Shown here: one piece after another, positions 1-8,076 of the stretch
Numbering within the stretch: the stretch's first letter is position 1
Layout of the letters: every line of letters starts with the position of its first letter
Assembly (NCBI GenBank): GCA_047947135.1
Contig: CP170457.1
Location: 1,488,001 to 1,552,000 of the forward strand
DNA from: Planctobacterium sp047947135
Lineage (GTDB): Bacteria; Pseudomonadota; Gammaproteobacteria; Enterobacterales; Alteromonadaceae
Length of the DNA stretch: 64,000 bases
Direction of reading: 5' to 3'
The notes under the pieces: generated by a model
Databases searched by the model: none
Seen by the model: only the letters and a program-made list of their open reading frames with translations
Told to the model about the DNA's origin: nothing
Made by a program: the position numbers and the translations under genes

Positions 1-175
1 GGAAACTGCTTTCCGTTTCAACGACGTTATCCTTCGCAACATGATTATGCGCACTAAAGCTGCTGTTACTGAGCCATCACCAATGGCAAAAGAAGCAACT
101 GAATCTCAAAAGCCTGCTCGTCCTGCTCGCACTGAAAAGCCAGCAAGAGATGAGTCTGCCGCTGAAAAAGCATAA
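1..175 (+). CDS. rpsF: 30S ribosomal protein S6, 3' part
   Basis: This is the last 57 codons of the S6 gene; the 5' part lies outside the window and the reading frame starts at base 2. The readable part contains FRFNDVILRNMIMRTK followed by AVTEPSPM, which matches the conserved C-terminal strand of gammaproteobacterial S6, and ends in a charged Lys/Glu/Ala tail typical of the variable C terminus. S6 binds S18 on the platform of the 30S subunit. The S18 gene starts only 18 bp downstream, so the genes are co-transcribed. There is no priB gene between S6 and S18, unlike in E. coli. Confidence 0.95.
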   Translation, partial: ETAFRFNDVILRNMIMRTKAAVTEPSPMAKEATESQKPARPARTEKPARDESAAEKA

Positions 176-193
176 TCGTAAGGAGAATTAATA

Positions 194-421
194 ATGTCTA
201 ACTATTTCAGACGTCGTAAGTTCTGCCGTTTTTCTGCAGAAGGTATTACCGAGATTGATTACAAAGATATTTCTTTGTTGAAAAACTACGTTACTGAAAG
301 TGGTAAAATCGTACCTAGCCGTATTACCGGTACTAGCGCGAAATATCAACGTCAGTTATCAAGCGCGATCAAACGTGCTCGTTTCTTGGCTTTGTTGCCT
401 TACACTGACTCACACAAGTAA
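194..421 (+). CDS. rpsR: 30S ribosomal protein S18
   Basis: A 75-residue protein of the usual S18 length. It opens MSNYFRRRKFCRFSAEG and contains the conserved RNA-binding segment PSRITGTSAKYQRQLSSAIK followed by RARFLALLPYTD. S18 forms a dimer with S6 on the 30S platform. The start is preceded by AAGGAGAA, a strong ribosome-binding site. It sits between the S6 and L9 genes in the classical rpsF operon. Confidence 0.99.
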   Translation: MSNYFRRRKFCRFSAEGITEIDYKDISLLKNYVTESGKIVPSRITGTSAKYQRQLSSAIKRARFLALLPYTDSHK

Positions 422-449
422 TTGTTAGCGAATATAAAGAGGTAGCTCA

Positions 450-902
450 ATGGATATCATTCTACTAGACAAAATCGCTAACCTGGGTGGTTTGGGCGAG
501 ACTGTCAATGTTAAATCTGGTTATGCAAGAAACTTCCTGTTCCCACAGGGTAAAGCAGTTCCTGCAACCAAAGCAAACGTTGAAAAGTTTGAAGCACGTC
601 GTGCAGAACTTGAAGCAAAAATTGCTGAAGAATTGAAAGCAGCTGAAAGCAAAGCTGAGAAGCTGGCTGAGATTGCGGAAGTGACTATTGCATCACCTGC
701 TGGTGACGAAGGTAAACTGTTCGGTTCAATCGGTACTAAAGATATCGCCGATGCGGTAACAGCTGCTGGATTGGAAGTTGCCAAGGCAGAAGTTAAATTG
801 CCTAACGGAACTATCCGTGAAACTGGTGAGTTCGAGATTGACTTACAGTTCCACTCTGACGTTAGCGCAACTGTAAAACTGATTGTTATCAGAGAAGCGT
901 AA
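450..902 (+). CDS. rplI: 50S ribosomal protein L9
   Basis: A 150-residue protein, normal for L9. The N-terminal 23S-binding domain begins MDIILLDKIANLGGLGETV and carries the signature GYARNFLFPQGKAVPAT. A long Ala/Glu/Lys-rich connecting helix (about residues 45-75) leads to the C-terminal domain (GSIGTKDIADAV). L9 binds domain V of 23S rRNA near the L1 stalk. It lies 28 bp after S18 with AGAGGT as ribosome-binding site, and a strong intrinsic terminator follows, so it is the last gene of this operon. Confidence 0.99.
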   Translation: MDIILLDKIANLGGLGETVNVKSGYARNFLFPQGKAVPATKANVEKFEARRAELEAKIAEELKAAESKAEKLAEIAEVTIASPAGDEGKLFGSIGTKDIADAVTAAGLEVAKAEVKLPNGTIRETGEFEIDLQFHSDVSATVKLIVIREA

Positions 903-922
903 GCAGACAGATTTCGATTCTT

Positions 923-951
923 AAAAAAGGCCACCTTGAGTGGCCTTTTTT
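923..951 (+). terminator. Intrinsic terminator of the rpsF-rpsR-rplI operon
   Basis: A six-pair GC-rich stem, GGCCAC (929-934) with GTGGCC (940-945) and a five-base loop, is flanked by six A on the left and six T on the right. This is a textbook Rho-independent terminator 20 bp after the L9 stop. The A run also makes it usable in the other direction. Bases 952-1160 hold no further gene; they are AT-rich and presumably carry the promoter of the BLUF gene. Confidence 0.93.
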
Positions 952-1160
952 GTGCGTGCGAAATAAAATTCTGTCCAAAATTAAACTCGCCAATGCAGGT
1001 AACCTTTGTTGACTTTGCAATCGTTAGAAAAGTATCTGAGTCTCTATTTTTGAGTTGCTATTAGAAACTCTTGTTATTAGCCCAAAGTATTAATTTCCCG
1101 AGAACTTTATTTGTCTATACTTCATTCAGGTATTACGTTAAGTAAAAGAGAAATGTCAGC

Positions 1161-1589
1161 ATGAATGTCATTTTCCAGCTAGTTTATATAAGCAGAGAAA
1201 CGCAACGCTTTGATAAAGAATCGTTGGGCTCATTGTTAACCAAAGCAAAGCAGAATAATGCGGATCTTAATGTCACTGGGGCATTGATTTACAATGGTGG
1301 GCGATTTTTGCAAGTGCTGGAAGGACAGCAACAGCAAGTAGAAGCGCTTTATCACAGCATAAAGCAAGATAACCGTCATGCAGATGTTCGCCTACTTTAC
1401 ACTGGTGAGTCAAAGGTGCGATATTTTGGCAACTGGTCAATGAATATGTTTAATTTGGAATGTGACAAACCAAAAAATCTGTCGTCTTTAAAGGATATTG
1501 TTAGTGCGGCTGCGAATGGTGAAAAATTCGCTGGGCTGAGTGCACCACTGGCACTATTGAGAGAATTTAAATCAGCAAGTGCGGCTTAA
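1161..1589 (+). CDS. BLUF-domain blue-light photoreceptor
   Basis: A 142-residue protein consisting of one BLUF domain (residues 1-100) and a short C-terminal tail. BLUF domains bind FAD and change a hydrogen-bond network in blue light. The key residues can be aligned by spacing to AppA: Tyr9 (LVYIS), Asn33, Gln51 (RFLQVLEG), Trp92 and Met94 (GNWSMNMF) correspond to Tyr21, Asn45, Gln63, Trp104 and Met106. A photoactive site is therefore intact. There is no output domain, so it belongs to the short BLUF class that must signal through a separate partner. It stands alone between L9 and an ECF sigma operon; the partner is not evident. Confidence 0.93.
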   Translation: MNVIFQLVYISRETQRFDKESLGSLLTKAKQNNADLNVTGALIYNGGRFLQVLEGQQQQVEALYHSIKQDNRHADVRLLYTGESKVRYFGNWSMNMFNLECDKPKNLSSLKDIVSAAANGEKFAGLSAPLALLREFKSASAA

Positions 1590-1782
1590 TCAACGTATAC
1601 CTTTAGGCTGTGTTGCTCTGGAGAGTCAAGGTTTTGTGTAATTGCGGACATGGCTCTACAGAATATTCAAGGCCGATTCGGGCAATCAAGACATGCCCAG
1701 TTTAAAAATTAAATTTTCTCTTTAAACCTTTCTCATTTAAGCTGCGACTAACTATCCAACTAAACAGAAAAATTGGAATTCG

Positions 1783-2343
1783 GTGAAACAGGCAGTCGTT
1801 GACGCAAATCCGCAATTGCTGGAACAAAAAACAGCAAGACTGATAGATGCAGCCAAGGCAGGCGATCGGGATGCGTATAGATTATTGTATGAGCAATATA
1901 TCGGTCAGGTCTATGCATTGTGTGTCAGATTGACCGGCGATCAACATCATGCGGAAGAAGCTGCGCAGGAAGTATTTATACAGGTTTGGCAGAAGCTACA
2001 AAACTATCGTGGCGATAGTAAGTTTTCTACCTGGTTGCATAGCGTGACGTCCAATATCGCGATTTCCTATTTACGTAAGCAGAAAGGCTGGTTACAACGC
2101 ATGTTCGATATTGAAGATACATCTGCGATGTATGCCGAGGCCGAACAGTCAGCTGGCGATGTCGATTTAGATGTTTACGTTAAACGATTACCGGAAAGGG
2201 CGCGTATTGTTTTTGTATTACACGCAATCGAAGGTTACCGGCATGAAGAAATTGCCAGAATGATGAATACAGCGGTGGGCTCGAGTAAAGCGCAATTTCA
2301 CCGAGCCAAACAGTTGTTGAAAGAGTGGATGGGGTATGAGTAA
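1783..2343 (+). CDS. ECF-family RNA polymerase sigma factor
   Basis: A 186-residue sigma-70 family protein of ECF type. Region 2 is about residues 25-95 (LYEQYIGQVYALCVRLTGD, then EEAAQEVFIQVWQKL and FSTWLHSVTSNIAISYLRK); region 4 with a helix-turn-helix is about residues 128-182 (LPERARIVFVLHAIEGYRHEE, AVGSSKAQFHRAKQLLKEW). It starts with GTG. The next gene overlaps its end by 8 bp and encodes a probable membrane anti-sigma factor, the standard ECF arrangement. The preceding 193 bp (1590-1782) hold no gene. The signal and regulon are unknown; the downstream DUF4097 gene is a likely target. Confidence 0.92.
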   Translation: MKQAVVDANPQLLEQKTARLIDAAKAGDRDAYRLLYEQYIGQVYALCVRLTGDQHHAEEAAQEVFIQVWQKLQNYRGDSKFSTWLHSVTSNIAISYLRKQKGWLQRMFDIEDTSAMYAEAEQSAGDVDLDVYVKRLPERARIVFVLHAIEGYRHEEIARMMNTAVGSSKAQFHRAKQLLKEWMGYE

Positions 2344-2851
2344 GCAAGCATTTGAGCATAAGTTGAAACAACAACTTGCGGATTTGCCTCGAGAGATGCA
2401 ACCGGATAAAGATTTGTGGTCTGGCATTGATATCGCATTGACTACTCGGGAACATGAGCAGCCACAGCAAAAGAAAATCCAGAATAATGTACTGGCTTTT
2501 AAGCAGCAATATGTGGCCTTAGCTGCAAGCATCTTGGTAGTAGCAACACTAAGCTGGCAACTATTGACACCAGCGCCGCAGCAGTTTGAGCCTGAGCGTT
2601 TAGTGAATGCCTTGACCGAACAGCATATCCAGCAGAAAAGTGCCCTGTTAGCATCTTATTCAGAGACGCAGGCGGCCACCGCAAATTGGCAGCAGCAACT
2701 TGATGAGTTGGAGCAGGCGGGTGAAGCGATTCGAGCGGCGCTCAAAGAAGATCCAGATAATGTTGCATTGATGAAGATGTTACAGCATACATATCAGCAA
2801 CAGATTGATTTAATTGAAAAAGTGCATGCACCTGCATGGCATCGAATTTAA
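2336..2851 (+). CDS. Probable single-pass membrane anti-sigma factor
   Basis: A 171-residue protein overlapping the ECF sigma gene by 8 bp, so the two are translationally coupled. The N-terminal part (residues 1-58) is cytoplasmic and contains a zinc-finger-free anti-sigma-like helical stretch (LPREMQPDKDLWSGI). A single hydrophobic segment (about residues 60-77, VALAASILVVATLSWQLL) is followed by a long Gln/Glu-rich helical periplasmic region ending near EKVHAPAWHRI. No enzymatic motif is visible. The role as anti-sigma factor is inferred from position and topology, not from a recognised sequence signature. Confidence 0.75.
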   Translation: MSKQAFEHKLKQQLADLPREMQPDKDLWSGIDIALTTREHEQPQQKKIQNNVLAFKQQYVALAASILVVATLSWQLLTPAPQQFEPERLVNALTEQHIQQKSALLASYSETQAATANWQQQLDELEQAGEAIRAALKEDPDNVALMKMLQHTYQQQIDLIEKVHAPAWHRI

Positions 2852-2886
2852 TGATTATTGCAGAGTGAAGTAAAAACAGGTGATGT

Positions 2887-3837
2887 ATGAATAGACTATT
2901 ACTAGTGTTGCTATTAACCGCGTCGTCGGCGTTTGCAGGCCAGCGAGTTAACGAAACTCTGGACGTCACTGAAGACGTATTGATCGATATTGAGCATCAG
3001 AATGGCCGAATTGAAATTCGGGGTTGGGACAAAGCTCAAGTTGAAGTCAAAGGTGAGCTGTCGGATAAGGCCGAAGATTTTGTCTTCGAGCGGAGAGGCA
3101 GCCGTGTTGTCATCGAAGTGCGCATGCCCAAGCGCAATAACTGGAATTGGAAAGATTCCGACAATGGTGATGATTTGGTGGTGAATGTGCCCAAGGGCAG
3201 CAAAATAGATTATTCATCTGTGAATGCCGATGTGAGAGCCAAAGATCTGCACAACGGTGCCAGTATTGATACTGTGAATGGCGAAATTGATGTTGAGGTT
3301 TTATCAGGCCGCATATCACTAGAGTCGGTGAATGGTGACATTGAATCTGAGAAGTTGTTTGGTGATATTAGTTTTGAGACGGTAAACGGTAATATCCGTG
3401 ACCGCGGATCTAACGGCCGTGATGTACGCTACGAATCTGTCAACGGCGATATATTTGTTAATAGCAGCATTACTGAGATTAAAGTTGAATCGGTCAATGG
3501 TGGTATCGAACTGGAGCTGGGTGATATTCAGGCATTGGATATCGTCACTGTTAATGGAAATGTCGAAGCCTATATGAATCTAATGGAAAATGGTTCAGTT
3601 GAGGGTACCAGCGTATCAGGACGTATGGAGTTGAAGTTTCAGGAAGATGTTTCTGCACGCTTTGATGTGCAGGCACACGCTGGTGGTCGCATTGTGAATC
3701 GCTTTTCTGAGCATGAACCGCAACGGGATAAGTATGGACCACGACGCTGGTTAGAATTTACCACAGGCAGCGGTAAAGGTCGGGTGGAACTGTCAACGGT
3801 TGGTGGGCGCATTATTCTCGCTAAACATAAAAATTAA
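2887..3837 (+). CDS. Exported DUF4097-family beta-solenoid protein
   Basis: A 316-residue protein with a signal peptide (residues 1-17, LLLVLLLTASSAFAG). The body is a series of imperfect repeats of about 20-25 residues, each built on a V-N-G core (TVNGEIDVEV, SVNGDIESEK, TVNGNIRDRG, SVNGDIFVNS, SVNGGIELEL, TVNGNVEAYM). This is typical of DUF4097 right-handed beta-solenoids. It lies 35 bp after the anti-sigma gene and most likely belongs to the same operon. DUF4097 proteins are common beside ECF sigma/anti-sigma pairs but have no settled function. A strong terminator follows. Confidence 0.88.
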   Translation: MNRLLLVLLLTASSAFAGQRVNETLDVTEDVLIDIEHQNGRIEIRGWDKAQVEVKGELSDKAEDFVFERRGSRVVIEVRMPKRNNWNWKDSDNGDDLVVNVPKGSKIDYSSVNADVRAKDLHNGASIDTVNGEIDVEVLSGRISLESVNGDIESEKLFGDISFETVNGNIRDRGSNGRDVRYESVNGDIFVNSSITEIKVESVNGGIELELGDIQALDIVTVNGNVEAYMNLMENGSVEGTSVSGRMELKFQEDVSARFDVQAHAGGRIVNRFSEHEPQRDKYGPRRWLEFTTGSGKGRVELSTVGGRIILAKHKN

Positions 3838-3858
3838 AGACCAGAATCAACCAGACCT

Positions 3859-3889
3859 AACGCCTCTTATCGACGAGGCGTTTCTTTTT
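3859..3889 (+). terminator. Intrinsic terminator after the DUF4097 gene
   Basis: Stem AACGCCTC (3859-3866) pairs with GAGGCGTT (3875-3882) around an eight-base loop, followed by TCTTTTT. It closes the sigma / anti-sigma / DUF4097 unit before dnaB. Confidence 0.9.
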
Positions 3890-3993
3890 GTCGAAGTGGC
3901 TTTCCGTTGTTTGTATTTATCAATATAATGACCTGTCGTCTCATAATTATTATAACTTTTCGAAATGCATTTTCAGGAACCTCAACGTAAATC

Positions 3994-5388
3994 ATGAAAG
4001 CCGTCAGCTCCCGAGATCCAGACAAGAAGATCGAAAAACTGAAAATTCCTCCTCACTCCATTGAAGCGGAGCAATCAGTTTTGGGAAGCATGCTGATCGC
4101 ACCTGATTCCTGGGATAAAGTGGCGGAAGTGGTCATTGAACCGGATTTTTATAATCGCGCCCATCAAATTATCTTCGGTGCGATAATTCGGTTGCTGGAG
4201 CACAGTAAACCCGTGGATCTGGTGACGGTTTCCGAAGAGTTAGAGCAGCGCGATGAGCTGGAAGATGCAGGGGGCTTTGCCTACTTGGCCGAGCTGGCCA
4301 AAAATACCCCAAGTGCAGCAAACGTTGTAGCTTATGCCAATATCATTAAGGAGCGTGCGGTAACCCGTGAATTAATCGGTGTTGCGAACGACATTGCTGA
4401 AACCAGTTTTAATCCGGAAGGACGCTCTGCATCAGAAATTCTGGATTTGGCGGAAAGCAAAGTTTTTGAAATTGCCGAAAAACGAACGACCAAAAATGAA
4501 GGCCCTCAGGATCTGAAAAATGTCTTGGGAACAACCTTGGATAGACTCGAAGCTCTGAATAAAGCTGGTAAGGAGATAACCGGTGTATCTACCGGATTTA
4601 ATGATCTCGATAAAAAGACCAGTGGTTTGCAACGTTCTGATTTGATAATTGTGGCAGCTCGTCCTTCGATGGGGAAAACCACCTTTGCCATGAACCTGTG
4701 TGAAAACGCCATGATGGGACAGGATAAACCCGTGCTGGTGTTCAGTCTTGAGATGCCGTCAGAACAAATTATGATGAGGATGTTGGCTTCTTTAAGTCGT
4801 GTGGATCAAACCAAAGTGCGTACGGCACAATTAGAAGATGAAGACTGGGCAAGATTATCCAACACCATGAAGTTGCTGACGGAGAAGAATAATCTATTTA
4901 TCGACGACTCGTCAGGTTTAACACCGATGGAAATGCGCACAAGAGCACGAAAAGTACACCGTGATCATGGTGGTTTAGCAATGATTATGGTGGATTATCT
5001 GCAGTTAATGCGGGCGCCACAATTTTCCGACAACAGAACCCTGGAAATTGCTGAAATATCACGCTCCTTAAAAGCTCTGGCAAAAGAGCTGCAAGTGCCG
5101 GTTGTGGCGTTGTCGCAGCTGAACCGTGGACTAGAGCAGCGAGCAGATAAACGGCCTATCAACTCTGATTTGCGGGAATCTGGTTCAATAGAGCAGGACG
5201 CTGACTTGATTATGTTTATTTATCGCGATGAAGTGTATAACGAAAATTCACCTGAAAAAGGTGTCTCAGAAATTATCATTGGTAAGCAGAGGAATGGTCC
5301 AATAGGAACTGTTCGATTAGCGTTTCAGGGGCAATTCTCTCGCTTTGACAATCTGGCTATGGCAGCCGATTATCCTCAATACGACTAA
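3994..5388 (+). CDS. dnaB: Replicative DNA helicase DnaB
   Basis: A 464-residue protein, the usual DnaB length. The N-terminal helical domain (about residues 18-120, IPPHSIEAEQSVLGSMLI) binds primase; the linker leads to a RecA-like motor with Walker A ARPSMGKTTFA (about residue 219), Walker B MIMVDYLQLM and the H3/H4 motifs VALSQLNRGLE and DLRESGSIEQDAD. DnaB unwinds the replication fork as a hexamer. The gene has its own leader (3890-3993) with a possible -10 TATAAT at 3924-3929. In related genomes dnaB follows rplI closely; here the BLUF and ECF genes lie between. Confidence 0.98.
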   Translation: MKAVSSRDPDKKIEKLKIPPHSIEAEQSVLGSMLIAPDSWDKVAEVVIEPDFYNRAHQIIFGAIIRLLEHSKPVDLVTVSEELEQRDELEDAGGFAYLAELAKNTPSAANVVAYANIIKERAVTRELIGVANDIAETSFNPEGRSASEILDLAESKVFEIAEKRTTKNEGPQDLKNVLGTTLDRLEALNKAGKEITGVSTGFNDLDKKTSGLQRSDLIIVAARPSMGKTTFAMNLCENAMMGQDKPVLVFSLEMPSEQIMMRMLASLSRVDQTKVRTAQLEDEDWARLSNTMKLLTEKNNLFIDDSSGLTPMEMRTRARKVHRDHGGLAMIMVDYLQLMRAPQFSDNRTLEIAEISRSLKALAKELQVPVVALSQLNRGLEQRADKRPINSDLRESGSIEQDADLIMFIYRDEVYNENSPEKGVSEIIIGKQRNGPIGTVRLAFQGQFSRFDNLAMAADYPQYD

Positions 5389-5392
5389 CGCA

Positions 5393-5824
5393 CTATTGCC
5401 CTTGTAAGGTGGCGAGAACTTTTCGCGCGCCACCATTGACGCGATGTTCACCCAAATAAATTCCCTGCCAGGTGCCTAATCCCAATCTCCCCTGACAAAT
5501 TGGGATCTGCACACTGGGTCCCAGCATGGCACATTTAATGTGGGCCGGCATATCATCCGGTCCCTCGTAAGTGTGAACATAATGCGGAGCATCATCAGGG
5601 ATCATTTTATTGATGTGGGTTTCGAGATCCTGACGCACGGTTGGATCGGCATTCTCATTTAACAACAAGCTGGCACTGGTATGTTGAATAAATAGATGAA
5701 GCAGACCAATTTCAATTTCTCTGAGCATGGCCAGCTGGCTAACAATCTCTTCAGTAATGAGATGATAGCCTCTGGGCTTTGGCTTCAGGGTAATTTGCTG
5801 TTGTTGCCACATCATCTGAGACAC
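5393..5824 (-). CDS. yjbQ: YjbQ/UPF0047 family protein
   Basis: A 143-residue single-domain protein of the YjbQ (UPF0047) family. The conserved segments are HLFIQHTSASLLLNENADP, HYVHTYEGPDDMPAHIKCAM and GTWQGIYLGEHR. The family is a small trimeric beta-barrel fold; the E. coli member has been reported to have weak thiamine-phosphate synthase activity in vivo, but the true physiological role is uncertain. The gene converges on dnaB with only a few bases between the stops and lies 3 bp downstream of the CheX-like gene, so it is probably co-transcribed with it. Confidence 0.93.
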   Translation of the reverse strand: MSQMMWQQQQITLKPKPRGYHLITEEIVSQLAMLREIEIGLLHLFIQHTSASLLLNENADPTVRQDLETHINKMIPDDAPHYVHTYEGPDDMPAHIKCAMLGPSVQIPICQGRLGLGTWQGIYLGEHRVNGGARKVLATLQGQ

Positions 5825-5827
5825 AAT

Positions 5828-6292
5828 TTACTTGTCGAAGCAGATCTCGATATAGGCTTTGCCGCCCTCACCCTTAAATGGCATGATGATTTTGGGGCCA
5901 TTTACTTTGTGGTTGATGGTGTGATTAGTGCCAGACACTACCATTGGCGTTGCCATCCCGATGTCATAGCCTTTGTCTGCTAAATCTTTCTTAGCGCCAC
6001 CTGCTACCATGTTGGTAATTTCCCCCACCATGTCACTGACTTCATCGTTCAAATCTTCCGGGCGTTCGCCCAGCATACCTTGCATGATATCCAGTGCCAG
6101 ACCTTTATCAAAGGTAATCGCCATGGAGCCTTTGACATTTTCACCTACCATGCCAATTAGACCGGACACATCTCCTCTGGCGGTTGAGTCTGTTTTTTTC
6201 TGTGGTTTCCCCACCTGAAGTTCTGTTTGTGCCATTGTTTTAAGCACATTTAACAGCGATTGGATAAAGGGGTTTACAAATTCTGCATTCAT
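5828..6292 (-). CDS. CheX-family phosphatase-like protein
   Basis: A 154-residue protein of the CheC/CheX family (CheX-like). It has the signature phosphatase helix EITNMVAGGAKKDL (about residues 91-104), where the Glu and Asn correspond to the catalytic E..N pair of CheX. The rest fits the CheX fold (GDVSGLIGMVGENVKGSMAI and PMVVSGTNHTI). CheX proteins dephosphorylate CheY-like receivers. No chemotaxis genes are nearby, so the target receiver is unknown. The start at 6292 is preceded on the minus strand by a purine-rich AAAGGATAT ribosome-binding site. Confidence 0.87.
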   Translation of the reverse strand: MNAEFVNPFIQSLLNVLKTMAQTELQVGKPQKKTDSTARGDVSGLIGMVGENVKGSMAITFDKGLALDIMQGMLGERPEDLNDEVSDMVGEITNMVAGGAKKDLADKGYDIGMATPMVVSGTNHTINHKVNGPKIIMPFKGEGGKAYIEICFDK

Positions 6293-6400
6293 CTACTGGG
6301 GATATCCTTTTTCGAATGTATTTATCTCAATAAGGTTTTTCTACATTGATTATAGGCGGTTTGCTACTTAGCGTCTGACAACCACACATTTTTTATGAGT

Positions 6401-6832
6401 TTAGTGGCACTTACCACATTTACCGTGAGCTTCAATTGTTTGTCTGCGTACTTCGAAGCCTAATGTTTTTGCTTGCTCTTCAAGGGTTTTCTTTAAACCC
6501 GCCGACTGAATTTCCTGAACTGAACCACAATCATCACAAATAAGAAACTGTACTGGATGCGAGCAATCAAAATGATGACAAGCGATAAACGCATTGTCTG
6601 ATTCAAGTTTATGAATCAATCCGAGTTCAAGCAAAAAGTCCAAAGCTCTGTATACCGTAGCCGGCTTTGCCGAGTCTTCAGTCTGTTTTAATTCATCCAG
6701 CAATTCGTAAGCACCAACGGCCCCTTGGTGTTGCAACAACAGACCATACACTTTTTCTCGAAGTACGGTAAATCTAGCACCACGGTGTTCGCAATAACTT
6801 CTGGCTTTTTCTAGTAATGATTCTTGGTTCAT
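6401..6832 (-). CDS. zur: Fur-family zinc uptake regulator Zur
   Basis: A 143-residue Fur-superfamily protein. The winged helix covers about residues 5-80 (ARFTVLREKVYGLLLQHQGA, KPATVYRALDFLLELGLIH), and the dimerisation part has two CXXC motifs (LICDDCG and HGKCGKCH) that hold structural zinc. The HHFDCSHPVQFLICDDCG context fits Zur better than Fur or PerR. Zur represses zinc uptake genes when zinc is bound. It is divergent from dusA; I could not identify a convincing Zur box in the 213-bp intergenic region. Confidence 0.9.
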   Translation of the reverse strand: MNQESLLEKARSYCEHRGARFTVLREKVYGLLLQHQGAVGAYELLDELKQTEDSAKPATVYRALDFLLELGLIHKLESDNAFIACHHFDCSHPVQFLICDDCGSVQEIQSAGLKKTLEEQAKTLGFEVRRQTIEAHGKCGKCH

Positions 6833-7045
6833 GTCGGATTAAAAAATTACCGAATATTTCTGTTTTTTTCAAAGTTTAGTTTAACACACCGTTGTTTTAT
6901 CAACAGTACTAATGTGCAGAACGCAACAAAACACCCAATTAATTCTTTTTGTTGTGTGCATATTGGATGTCGTTAGCTATTTGCTCTGGGCTGACATTGG
7001 CGTATGATCGGCCCCCACATTTTTTAAGGCTCTCGTGAAATACTG

Positions 7046-8074
7046 ATGGAAGTTACCTCTAATATAGTCAAGTCGCGCCGATTTAGCGTAGCGCCAATGT
7101 TGGATTGGACGGATCGGCATTGTCGCTATTTCTATCGACTTATGACCAAAGAAACCCTGCTTTACACCGAAATGGTCACAACGGGGGCCATTATTCATGG
7201 TAAAGGTGACTACCTTGGCTTTAATGAAGAGGAGCATCCAGTTGCTTTGCAACTGGGGGGCTCGGATACAGAGCATATGGCAGAATGTGCCAAACGGGCT
7301 GAACAGCAGGGTTATGATGAAATTAACATTAATGTGGGCTGTCCTTCCGACCGAGTAAAGAATGGGCAGTTTGGAGCCTGTTTAATGGCGCAACCTGAAG
7401 TAGTCGCAGAGTGCGTTGCAGCTATGCAGGCAGCTGTTGCAATCCCGGTGACCGTTAAATCCCGCATCGGTATCGATGATATGGACGAATATGAAGATCT
7501 AAGCCATTTTATCAGGTTGGTATCGCAAGCGGGTTGTCAGCATTTTATTGTTCATGCACGGAAGGCCTGGCTACAGGGCTTGAGTCCAAAAGAAAACCGC
7601 GAAGTCCCTCCGCTCAAGTATGAGCGGGTCTATCAGCTCAAACAAGAGTTTCCGGATTTACACATCGCAATTAATGGTGGCATTAAAAGTCTAGCGGAGG
7701 CAGAAGAGCATCTGCAGTATATAGACGGTATCATGATGGGAAGAGAAGTGTACTCCAATCCCTATTTGCTGACCCAAGTGGATACCAGAATATTTGCATC
7801 TGAAAACGTACCATCTGTCTCTCGTGAGGAGATTGTGCAACAAGTCTGTGACTATGCTAAACGCCACCTCGAAACAGGTGGGCGAGTCTGGCACGTCTAC
7901 CGACATGTTTTGGGATTGTACCAAGGGCAACCGGCCTCAAGAGTATGGCGTCGTTATTTAAGTGAAAACGCCACCAACCCAGACGCACCTGCTGACGTTA
8001 TCCTGGATGCAGTTGAAGCGATGATGACCGCCAGACGGGCTAATCCCAGAATGATGGAAAATAACCCAGTTTAA
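7046..8074 (+). CDS. dusA: tRNA-dihydrouridine(20/20a) synthase DusA
   Basis: A 342-residue FMN-dependent TIM-barrel enzyme that reduces U20/U20a in the D-loop of tRNA. Diagnostic motifs are SVAPMLDWTDRHCRYFYRL at the N terminus, the catalytic-cysteine segment CPSDRVKNGQFGACLM, VKSRIGIDD, FIVHARKAWLQGLSPKENR (typical of DusA) and NGGIKS. The gene is divergent from zur and convergent with nadE, with 2 bp between the stop codons. No integrated element is seen at its 5' end, although that position is a frequent integration site in other bacteria. Confidence 0.97.
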   Translation: MEVTSNIVKSRRFSVAPMLDWTDRHCRYFYRLMTKETLLYTEMVTTGAIIHGKGDYLGFNEEEHPVALQLGGSDTEHMAECAKRAEQQGYDEININVGCPSDRVKNGQFGACLMAQPEVVAECVAAMQAAVAIPVTVKSRIGIDDMDEYEDLSHFIRLVSQAGCQHFIVHARKAWLQGLSPKENREVPPLKYERVYQLKQEFPDLHIAINGGIKSLAEAEEHLQYIDGIMMGREVYSNPYLLTQVDTRIFASENVPSVSREEIVQQVCDYAKRHLETGGRVWHVYRHVLGLYQGQPASRVWRRYLSENATNPDAPADVILDAVEAMMTARRANPRMMENNPV

Positions 8075-8076
8075 TT

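Noticed and set aside
521..934. A 137-residue minus-strand frame over rplI
   Set aside because: Complete overlap with the highly conserved L9 gene and a Ser/Ala-rich composition typical of a shadow frame.
6833..7045. Zur box between zur and dusA
   Set aside because: Only weak A/T-rich partial palindromes (for example GTTG..CAAC near 6893) were seen; none fits the known consensus well.
7046..7100. Integrative element attached at the 5' end of dusA
   Set aside because: No integrase or direct repeat is near; the gene start is intact and flanked by zur.
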